From the IMG/VR virus record IMGVR_UViG_3300007538_004429, positions 1 to 20,036 of that record: a DNA stretch of 20,036 bases. One strand, given 5' to 3'. Below, piece by piece: positions 7,600 through 13,285 of this stretch (its first letter is position 1; each line of letters starts with the position of its first letter). The stretch is from a virus. Both the position numbers and the translations under genes were made by a program. The notes under the pieces are model-generated. The model did not search any database, was not told the DNA's origin, and saw only the letters and a list, made by a program, of their open reading frames with translations.

Positions 7600-8355
7600 T
7601 TAGTCTTCGCCGAGCCAGCGAAGACTACGATCTAACCATTCGAGTACAAGGTCTTGCTGTCTAAGATACCCATATGAATTAATACTGTTAACAGCACTTT
7701 CCGGAAGTAGACCAGTCTCGGCCAAATCGTACCAGCGTGTAGTTTTTGGATCCATTGGATTAATATCTGATTTATATACAATAGCGCGAACCCATGGATC
7801 GCCTATATCTTTTTTCATAAACGCACAATCAAATCCAGATACTGATAGCATATGCATCAAGCTAACTGGAGTATAATGAAAGTATTCATAATCATATTGC
7901 CTAGCTGTAAACCTATTGAACACTAATTCAGTAGTTGATGGCACAGTCAAACAGAGCATTGCACCATCTGTCATTATATCATACCATGTTCTAAGTGTTT
8001 CTAATGGATTGACCGAATACTGAAACGCATTATTGCACCAAATAACATCAAAACCTTTCTGTTCTTTGTTAAGAGAATATGTTTCAAAATCTCTGCGTTC
8101 ATATACAATATTCTTGTATTGTTTTGCTATTGGCAAATTGGATTTTAAATCAACGCCAGTGCATTTAATATTTAATGGAATTTTGTTATCATCGTCATCT
8201 AAAATGTAAGCGTTTGCCCACCATTCTAAATCAAGACCACTGCCGCACCCCATATCAACAAGGGTATCGATACTCTCCATAAAACTGCTGTACTGCCACA
8301 GCAAATCTAATGTTTCAAGTGCATGTTCGTGAGCTTCTTGATCGTTTTTAAACAC
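7600..8355 (-). CDS. SAM-dependent methyltransferase (class I), GTG start
   Basis: A 251-residue class I methyltransferase: motif I TLVDMGCGSGLDLEWW (residues 31-46), strand-2 acidic residue in CTGVDLKSN (65-73), and the motif FDVIWCNNAFQYSVNP followed by an LRTWYDIMTDGAMLCLTVPS block typical of Methyltransf_11/23-like enzymes. The start is GTG at 8355, fixed by a strong ribosome site GGAGGA 5 nt upstream and an 8-nt overlap with uvsY. It is the first gene of the glycan island and directly follows the recombination genes, so its substrate could be part of the glycan pathway or something else. I cannot assign the acceptor. Confidence 0.77.
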   Translation of the reverse strand: MFKNDQEAHEHALETLDLLWQYSSFMESIDTLVDMGCGSGLDLEWWANAYILDDDDNKIPLNIKCTGVDLKSNLPIAKQYKNIVYERRDFETYSLNKEQKGFDVIWCNNAFQYSVNPLETLRTWYDIMTDGAMLCLTVPSTTELVFNRFTARQYDYEYFHYTPVSLMHMLSVSGFDCAFMKKDIGDPWVRAIVYKSDINPMDPKTTRWYDLAETGLLPESAVNSINSYGYLRQQDLVLEWLDRSLRWLGED

Positions 8356-8800
8356 TCACATCCTCCATCCCTGCTGTGCGTAACTTAACAATATGTCCCA
8401 TTTGCCATTGTTTTGAATCAAGACCCTTCATGATACCTAACCAGCGATTGCGCATCAATGCTACCTCGTTAATAAGCATTTCCATATCAATTACTTCGCT
8501 TTCGCCATCTACATACTTTTCAGCATCTCGACTAGTTAACGCACGAGCATAACCTTCCAAATATTTTTGAAAGTGTTTGCGTCTAATCTTGCGCAATTCA
8601 AGGTTAAGATAGTTTAGTACCGCTTCAATCTCTTGTAACTGATTAAACCGTTGTTCAGTAACACCCGGCAATAATTTAATATTTTGCTCTACATTACCGC
8701 CGATGCGAACTTCTCGTTTGGCTTCCTGTAGTTCATCGTTATAATAATCAATGAATGCAGGAAGTTGAGAAAGATCTTGTGTTACTTTATTGTACCACAT
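8348..8800 (-). CDS. uvsY: UvsY-like recombination mediator
   Basis: A 150-residue protein, close to T4 UvsY (137 residues). It has the family's helical, charged layout: a basic stretch LRKIRRKHFQKYLEGYARAL around residues 68-87, then YVDGESEVIDMEMLINEVALM, and the characteristic C-terminus LGIMKGLDSKQWQMGHIVKLRTAGMED, which parallels the T4 segment ending IKHIQDMRAFE. In T4, UvsY loads UvsX on single-stranded DNA and displaces gp32 at replication and repair intermediates. Here it lies two genes after uvsX in the same transcript, as expected for partners. It starts 2 nt after the stop of the 85-aa gene. No clear ribosome site is seen, so translation may be coupled. The assignment rests on recognised C-terminal similarity plus context. 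Confidence 0.85.
   Translation of the reverse strand: MWYNKVTQDLSQLPAFIDYYNDELQEAKREVRIGGNVEQNIKLLPGVTEQRFNQLQEIEAVLNYLNLELRKIRRKHFQKYLEGYARALTSRDAEKYVDGESEVIDMEMLINEVALMRNRWLGIMKGLDSKQWQMGHIVKLRTAGMEDVSV
8361..8366 (-). promoter_or_regulatory. Strong ribosome binding site deciding a GTG start
   Basis: The minus strand reads GGAGGA, 5 nt before a GTG at 8353-8355, inside the last codons of uvsY. The only nearby ATG is followed at once by TGA, so the GTG is the real start of the methyltransferase gene. Confidence 0.75.
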
Positions 8801-8802
8801 GA

Positions 8803-9060
8803 TTAATAGTCGTCGTTGTCGTCATAAAATCCATAATCATCATCGTCATCCAGATCATTTGAAATGAATGATTCATGATTATCAGAATACTCTGCAAGAC
8901 TTTTGATAATATAATTATCGTGTGCAACGTCTGCCATTTCGCTGGCATTCATACCGTTTTCAATTAAAACTGCAACAAAATCATCTGCTGCCTGTTGGAA
9001 TCCTCCACTAATATGTGGACGCAATGCTTCCCAAATTTCCATAACTATATCAGGACTCAT
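8803..9060 (-). CDS. Small protein with Asp-rich tail, between uvsX and uvsY
   Basis: An 85-residue protein of unknown function. The first ~60 residues look helical and ordered (SPDIVMEIWEALRPHI, then FQQAADDFVAVLIENGMN); the last 17 are nearly all aspartate, tyrosine and asparagine. I have the impression that similar proteins accompany uvsX in marine T4-like phages, but I cannot verify this here. The frame extends to an ATG at 9102 inside uvsX, which lacks a ribosome site. The ATG at 9060 is preferred: it overlaps the uvsX end by 11 nt and follows a purine-rich AGAAGAAG stretch. Its position suggests a role with the UvsX-UvsY-gp32 machinery. A DNA-mimic or protein-docking role for the acidic tail is speculation. 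Confidence 0.7.
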   Translation of the reverse strand: MSPDIVMEIWEALRPHISGGFQQAADDFVAVLIENGMNASEMADVAHDNYIIKSLAEYSDNHESFISNDLDDDDDYGFYDDNDDY

Positions 9061-10192
9061 ATTCTTCTTCTGCTCCAAGACTTTCAATTTCTTCAGACTC
9101 ATGGTTATGATCTGCTAAATTAGCTGCTGCATCCATTTCAAGAGCAACATCGTGGTTACTTATCTGTTCTTCAGAAAAAGCAAAATCCTTCATCAGGCGA
9201 TCCAGAACACCATCATCATTATTTTCCCAGGCCTTACGGAAAGCAAGCACTTCTTCACCAGTAGAACGCTCCACAAAACGCAAACGGTTACCTGACTTGG
9301 TCAGCAATCCTTTCTTTTCTGCTAAATCAACTAGTCCTGAATATGGGTTCATTCCTGTTTCATATGGGATCTTGACTTGTACGGCTTCAAACGGTTTAGC
9401 GTAGCGTGTCTTCATTACCTTACATGCAGCACGGATGCCTTGTACATCAGAAGTCTTATTACCATCCTCATCTTCTTTGAGCTTCAGTTTACGCATCGCT
9501 ACCACAATCGAACTCGCATAGATAAAGCCCTGACCACCCGAAATCTTATCGTCTGGATCAAACATGTCTTGTGATGCATATGTGTGATTAGTTGCTACAA
9601 GTCCGACATTATAACTACCGAACATGTTGACACAGTTGCGCACAAGTGCTGTTAATGCTTTGGGTTTGCGACCCAGGTCACCTTTGAGGTCGCCTTTATC
9701 GAACTGATCAATATCTGTTGGTGTCAACAACATGCCCAGAGAATCAATTACAAATAGTACTTTAGGTCTCTCATCTTCTGGCATTGTCTTATAATCTTTC
9801 ATGAACATTGATACAGTTTTGGCTACATCATCGATCATGCTCATGCTCAGTTTCATTAATTTTTCTTCAGATGTATCAACACCCAGAGCGTGCAACCATT
9901 GTTCGTCAAGTGCATTTTCTGAATCAATCAGTACAACAAAAATTCCTTGATCTTGCGCATGTTTGACAATATTACCAGAAACAAAATATGATTTACCTGC
10001 ACCGGATTCACCAGCAAACACAGTAACTTTCCCCATGGGGACGCCTTTATTAAAATCTCCTGAAATTAGATAATTAAGTGCATAATTGCCTGTTGAAATC
10101 CAATCAGTCGGGTCATTGAACCCAATGCTAAGTCCGTCAATTGACTTTGTAATGTCTTTACGGAATTTGCTCACGTCAAATGGTTTAGCCAT
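9050..10192 (-). CDS. uvsX: UvsX RecA-like recombinase
   Basis: A 380-residue RecA-family strand-exchange ATPase, close in length to T4 UvsX (about 390). Walker A is GESGAGKS (residues 61-68), followed by the catalytic-glutamate region LIDSENALDEQW (88-99), Walker B VLFVIDSLGML (145-155), and the DNA-binding loop regions around 160-175 (DIDQFDKGDLKGDLG) and 215-225 (KISGGQGFIYA). The C-terminus (about 340-380) is acidic, as in the family. It catalyses homologous pairing for recombination-dependent replication and repair, working with UvsY and gp32, both encoded nearby. The start has an AAAAGGTGA ribosome site and lies directly behind a consensus promoter. It is the first gene of a train that runs to the left edge. 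Confidence 0.95.
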   Translation of the reverse strand: MAKPFDVSKFRKDITKSIDGLSIGFNDPTDWISTGNYALNYLISGDFNKGVPMGKVTVFAGESGAGKSYFVSGNIVKHAQDQGIFVVLIDSENALDEQWLHALGVDTSEEKLMKLSMSMIDDVAKTVSMFMKDYKTMPEDERPKVLFVIDSLGMLLTPTDIDQFDKGDLKGDLGRKPKALTALVRNCVNMFGSYNVGLVATNHTYASQDMFDPDDKISGGQGFIYASSIVVAMRKLKLKEDEDGNKTSDVQGIRAACKVMKTRYAKPFEAVQVKIPYETGMNPYSGLVDLAEKKGLLTKSGNRLRFVERSTGEEVLAFRKAWENNDDGVLDRLMKDFAFSEEQISNHDVALEMDAAANLADHNHESEEIESLGAEEEYES

Positions 10193-10215
10193 AATTTTTC
10201 ACCTTTTAAAATAGT

Positions 10216-10244
10216 ATTATATAAATTTAATTGCAAATTGTCAA
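10216..10244 (-). promoter_or_regulatory. Consensus sigma-70 (early-type) promoter for uvsX and the genes after it
   Basis: The minus strand reads TTGACA (10239-10244), a 17-bp spacer (10222-10238) and TATAAT (10216-10221): both hexamers and the spacing are exactly consensus. The predicted transcript start is near 10209, 17 nt before the uvsX start. The -35 box overlaps the stop codon of the methyltransferase gene at 10241. Just downstream, TATAATACTATT differs from the extended T4 late-promoter sequence by one missing A, so dual use is conceivable but unproven. Confidence 0.85.
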
Positions 10245-11095
10245 TATTTCTGGTAATCCCAGAAACCGTTTTTATAGTTAGGATAACATGTTTTGTTTTC
10301 ATTCCAGAATACTTTAATCATTGCATTTGCATTTTTGATATAAAGACGAGGCGGCTCTGGCCAATCATACAAAGCACTTACAGATGGACATGGAATACCA
10401 TTAAAATATATGTCATTATCAAATACTATTGTTGCTTGATTAACATTTCTCAAATCAACCATGAATTCCACTGGTTCTGAAGAATTATCAATTGTGACTG
10501 AGAATATTCTGTTATGAATACCATATGGTTTTATGAAATCAAATTTGTTTAACTGTTCTATTAAACCAGCCGATAGATCGTTTCTGTTATCATTGATTAT
10601 TTTACTCGGATTATAATCATAAAACACACTATCGTGTATTCCTTCATAAATGTATGCAGATACTGACCAAGAATCTGGGATTGACTTAACAGAATTACCA
10701 AATAATGTTTTTGAATGTGTCAAAAACTGCCTCATCTTTAAATTATTTTGAAATTCATCGCCAATTCGCTCACATAATAAGATGTCAACGTCTCTTGGAA
10801 CATCATTCTCAGATAAACTTAAAAAATCAGTAGTCCATACTTGAAATTTGTTCTCAAAACCTAGATTTTTTAAAATTTCCTGGGTCATTTTAACTCTGGA
10901 TGATCGAATATCAATACCATAGTAATATGCGGCGCCAGCTTCTAGTGCCAATGATGCAAGAATACCGATTCCGCAACCAATTTCAAAAACCACTTTGTCT
11001 TTGACTGTTTTTAAAAAAATCTCTTTATACCAATTGTTTCGTGGTATATCATTGAGAAATGTTAATGCCGTTTTGATTTCTGGGTGTCTAAACAT
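10241..11095 (-). CDS. PRMT-like SAM-dependent methyltransferase
   Basis: A 284-residue methyltransferase with the order and spacing of protein arginine methyltransferases. Motif I is VVFEIGCGIGILASLALEAGA (residues 35-55), with YGIDIRSS after it (59-66). VDILLCERIGDEF (103-115) sits where PRMTs carry the first glutamate of their double-E loop. A beta-rich C-terminal half follows (after about 135), as in the PRMT barrel. The second loop glutamate is not at the usual +9 position, where there is asparagine; an acidic DE lies at +4/+5. So arginine methylation is uncertain and another acceptor is possible. The ATG at 11095 shares its A with the TAA of the preceding gene. It lies between gp32 and uvsX but ahead of the uvsX promoter, so it belongs with the cargo genes after the gp32 terminator. 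Confidence 0.72.
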   Translation of the reverse strand: MFRHPEIKTALTFLNDIPRNNWYKEIFLKTVKDKVVFEIGCGIGILASLALEAGAAYYYGIDIRSSRVKMTQEILKNLGFENKFQVWTTDFLSLSENDVPRDVDILLCERIGDEFQNNLKMRQFLTHSKTLFGNSVKSIPDSWSVSAYIYEGIHDSVFYDYNPSKIINDNRNDLSAGLIEQLNKFDFIKPYGIHNRIFSVTIDNSSEPVEFMVDLRNVNQATIVFDNDIYFNGIPCPSVSALYDWPEPPRLYIKNANAMIKVFWNENKTCYPNYKNGFWDYQKY

Positions 11096-12015
11096 TATAT
11101 TAGGTTCTCAAGGTAATCACCACTAAAGTATCGATCGTAATTATATTCAATAGTCTCTTGTTCTACCAAATATAAGTCTGTCCAATCATGGACCGACAAA
11201 TTAGAAAATTTTAAGATCATTTCAATCAATCGTATTAAACGGTGTATCGGATTAGTTATTTCATCAAATGAATAGTCAAATATTTTATCATATTTCTTAA
11301 ATCCATAAAATGTTTCCAGATTTTTGTGCCAGGTTGGCTGTGCATAGAACACAAAAAGTCCTCTGGTAACGATGCTTAACAAAAACTTTTCTGAATAAAA
11401 TGGATAATAACTTACCGGAATTGTCTCTGATGAGACATTTACAAATGATCTAGTTACAATGTTTTCCAATACCTGTAGATTATTTGTATGACTGAACTGT
11501 TGATAATTTAAACTAATAATTTTATTGTTAAAATCACTGGCTGAATCCACAAAAAATTTATCGTAGACAGAATTTCCGGCCAGTAGTTCAACATCACCAA
11601 TAATCTGGTCCCACGAAAATTGAAAATTTTTAGTACAGGTATTTTTGTTAAACAGTCCTGTTTTGTTTAAAATTGACAGTAGAAGACGGCGCCCAACATT
11701 GTGTGCGCCATTAAAACTACACAAAAAATTATCAAATTTAATTTCAGGATGAATATGGTAATTTCGATAAAATTCCATGCCACTCCAGAATGAATATTTA
11801 AACTCTAAATTTTTGTAATTCTGTCTTAATACCGTATCAATGGGAAAATCAAGATACACTAATCCTGTTACGTCATGTGCCCTTGCATATTCGTCAACAC
11901 GATCTAAAATTTTATTTTTGCCATATGCATAAAATCCACCAATGTGGTCCTCTAATCGCAGAGGAAAAACATATTCACGTGCAGTCAAATATTGTTCAAC
12001 TAATTGATCGTTCAC
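11095..12015 (-). CDS. Fucosyltransferase-like/glycosyltransferase-like protein, GTG start
   Basis: A 306-residue protein without a firm family. Two blocks recall a glycosyltransferase-like group in phages and surface-glycan clusters: FLCSFNGAHNVGRRLLLSIL (residues 97-116), and ETIPVSYYPFYSEKFLLSIV (197-216) followed by GFKKYDKIFDYSFDEITNPIHRLIRLIEMI (238-267). The second block has the 'SEK-K-x-G...F-D-SFD' layout seen in FUT-like enzymes. The frame runs upstream to a TTG at 12030 and beyond, without ATG. The GTG at 12015 is chosen because it forms a GTGA overlap with the stop of a 23-codon gene that has a strong ribosome site. Function in sugar transfer is a modest-confidence inference, supported by other glycan genes nearby. 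Confidence 0.6.
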   Translation of the reverse strand: MNDQLVEQYLTAREYVFPLRLEDHIGGFYAYGKNKILDRVDEYARAHDVTGLVYLDFPIDTVLRQNYKNLEFKYSFWSGMEFYRNYHIHPEIKFDNFLCSFNGAHNVGRRLLLSILNKTGLFNKNTCTKNFQFSWDQIIGDVELLAGNSVYDKFFVDSASDFNNKIISLNYQQFSHTNNLQVLENIVTRSFVNVSSETIPVSYYPFYSEKFLLSIVTRGLFVFYAQPTWHKNLETFYGFKKYDKIFDYSFDEITNPIHRLIRLIEMILKFSNLSVHDWTDLYLVEQETIEYNYDRYFSGDYLENLI

Positions 12016-12083
12016 TGTTTCTTTAAACAATAAAGCAAGTTGCCAATAGCAATAAATTCTAAAATAATTAACAATTCTATCAT
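12012..12083 (-). CDS. 23-residue hydrophobic peptide with strong ribosome site
   Basis: A short frame starts with ATG at 12083, 6 nt after GGAG (12090-12093). It encodes 23 residues: MIELLIILEFIAIGNLLYC followed by LKKQ. Residues 3-19 are almost all hydrophobic and a basic tail follows, so it could be a single membrane-spanning micropeptide. Its TGA overlaps a GTG start of the next gene (GTGA), so it may instead be a leader peptide that couples translation. It lies just after the U-tract of the gp32 terminator. No homologue is known to me. The strong ribosome site and the stop/start overlap are the evidence; expression is unproven. Confidence 0.5.
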   Translation of the reverse strand: MIELLIILEFIAIGNLLYCLKKQ

Positions 12084-12095
12084 AACAATCTCCAA

Positions 12096-12131
12096 ATTTA
12101 AAAACTCACACCCGGCTTTCGGGTGTGAGTT
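12096..12131 (-). terminator. Rho-independent terminator after gp32
   Basis: A perfect 12-bp stem (AACTCACACCCG, 12103-12114 on the plus strand, with CGGGTGTGAGTT, 12120-12131) closes a 5-nt loop. On the minus strand it is followed by TTTTTAAATTT. It starts 12 nt after the gp32 stop codon, so it ends the gp32 transcript; genes to its left need read-through or an unseen promoter. Confidence 0.9.
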
Positions 12132-12143
12132 AGTTACCTTAAC

Positions 12144-13121
12144 TTAGGATGATTGTCGTGCTCGGATCATAGCCAAAATATCTTTTGACTTGTCTGCACT
12201 TGCACCTGCTGGTGCTTGTTCTACTTTAGGTTCTACACTTGGTGCAACTTCAAACGGCGGTGCCGTCTCTGCTACCGGTGCTGCTGGTGCAGTTGGTGTT
12301 GCTGATGTCGTTGATTGTGATGCTTCTGAATTACCAAAATTCATACCTGCTGGCTTAAAGTAAGATCCCCATTTATCAGGATCATATGCCTTGCCATCAA
12401 CTGATGCTTCGAACATTTCAGTCATAACCTTTAGTTCAATATCATTTGGTTTATTTGGCAAGAACGATTTCAGATCATACAATCCATATTGCTCAATTGC
12501 TGCCAGTTCATCAGCGTTTAGTGCTGTTTCTTTACGAGCCCAAGTGCTAGTACTGTAATCTGCATATCCGCCCTTGGTAGTTTTGGTAATACGGAAATCA
12601 AGTCCGTTGTTGTAATCAGTTGGCAGATCATCAAAATCTGATGACAGCAGTGATGCTTTAACTGTGCCAAAAATCTGTGGTGAAATAATGAACCGACGGA
12701 TTGGATTTTCTGGTGTGTTATCATCTTCAAGAGGATTGTTATGTACAAAACCCTGGAACAAATAACTACGCTTCTTCCAATAACGACCAGCCATTTCTTT
12801 AAGACTTGGATCTTTATACCAAGGACGTACTTCTGCTAAAATCGGACACGATTCATTCCACATTTCTACGCAGGGTACTGTCACAACAACCTGCTTACTG
12901 TCTCCGCCTACAACGCCGTTAAATGGTAGACGAATAGTTTGACGTTCAATCCAAAAGAATGGGTTTGAAGTGTCACCATCAGGAAGGAAGCGAACAGTTG
13001 CGGTTTCGCCTTCGCCGATGTTCCAGTGTGGGTAAATAGCGTTATCGCCTTGGAATGTAGAGCCAGTGCTCTTGTTTTCTTGTGCTGCTAGACGAGCACG
13101 AATATCTGCTAAAGATGCCAT
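12144..13121 (-). CDS. 32: gp32-like single-stranded DNA-binding protein
   Basis: A 325-residue gp32-type SSB (T4: 301). The N-terminus ADIRARLAAQENKSTGS (residues 5-21) is the basic self-association arm. The core shows IYPHWNIGEGETATVRFLPDGD (29-50), NPFFWIERQTIRLPF (53-67), CPILAEVRPWYKD (92-104), GRYWKKRSYLFQGFV (112-126), PIRRFIISPQIFGTV and DFRITKTTKGGYADYSTSTW, all typical OB-fold and aromatic DNA-binding segments. Only two cysteines remain (84 and 92); the C-x2-C of the T4 zinc site is absent. A proline/alanine linker leads to a C-terminus DKSKDILAMIRARQSS, which is not the acidic tail of T4. It coats ssDNA in replication and recombination with UvsX and UvsY. The gene stands alone, with its own promoter, long leader (ribosome site AAGGAG) and terminator. 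Confidence 0.93.
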   Translation of the reverse strand: MASLADIRARLAAQENKSTGSTFQGDNAIYPHWNIGEGETATVRFLPDGDTSNPFFWIERQTIRLPFNGVVGGDSKQVVVTVPCVEMWNESCPILAEVRPWYKDPSLKEMAGRYWKKRSYLFQGFVHNNPLEDDNTPENPIRRFIISPQIFGTVKASLLSSDFDDLPTDYNNGLDFRITKTTKGGYADYSTSTWARKETALNADELAAIEQYGLYDLKSFLPNKPNDIELKVMTEMFEASVDGKAYDPDKWGSYFKPAGMNFGNSEASQSTTSATPTAPAAPVAETAPPFEVAPSVEPKVEQAPAGASADKSKDILAMIRARQSS

Positions 13122-13224
13122 AGTATATTTCTCCTTATGCCTTATGCCTATGTTTTTTTACCTTATGCCTAAGTGTATGCCTAGAATGTTTTTTCTAAAA
13201 CAAACAAAACTATTGCTACACTTA
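13122..13224 (-). promoter_or_regulatory. gp32 mRNA leader, candidate autoregulatory operator
   Basis: The predicted leader is about 100 nt. Its 5' end can form an outer 8-bp stem (TAAGTGTA, 13217-13224, with TACACTTA, 13170-13177) enclosing an inner 5-bp hairpin (TAGAA 13193-13197, TTCTA 13182-13186). The U-rich loop sequence TGTTTT (13197-13202) could pair with AAAACA (13151-13156) beyond the stem, giving an H-type pseudoknot. After it come repeated AGGCATA heptamers running into the ribosome site. In T4, gp32 represses its own translation by nucleating at a leader pseudoknot and spreading over unstructured RNA to the ribosome site; the layout here matches, by inference. Confidence 0.55.
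13136..13182 (-). repeat. Four AGGCATA heptamers in the gp32 leader
   Basis: TATGCCT on the plus strand (AGGCATA in the mRNA sense) occurs at 13136-13142, 13143-13149, 13164-13170 and 13176-13182. The first three starts are separated by 7 and 21 nt, multiples of the unit length; the fourth is 12 nt further. The repeats generate several AAGG sequences, of which only the last (AAGGAG, 13131-13136) is correctly placed before the gp32 ATG. Confidence 0.85.
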
Positions 13225-13231
13225 CCATGTA

Positions 13232-13261
13232 AGTATAACACAAAAGTATTTAGTACGTCAA
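13232..13261 (-). promoter_or_regulatory. Sigma-70-type promoter of gp32
   Basis: On the minus strand: TTGACG (13256-13261), an 18-bp spacer, and TATACT (13232-13237) preceded by TG in the extended -10 position (TGTTATACT). The predicted start is near 13225, exactly where the outer leader stem begins. It lies between the glycosyltransferase stop (13286) and gp32. Confidence 0.75.
13247..13254 (-). promoter_or_regulatory. Late-promoter-like box of gp32
   Basis: The minus strand reads ACTAAATA followed by CTTTT, close to the T4 late box TATAAATA. It sits inside the spacer of the sigma-70 promoter, so gp32 may be read both early and late. A start about 6 nt downstream (near 13241) would lengthen the leader by about 16 nt. 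Confidence 0.45.
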
Positions 13262-13285
13262 CTAGAAAATGGCAAATTATCTATA

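Noticed and set aside
13136-13182. CRISPR-like or iteron-like array in front of gp32.
   Set aside because: The units are only 7 nt, with irregular spacing and no spacers. They lie inside a transcribed leader, which fits an RNA operator better than an origin or CRISPR.
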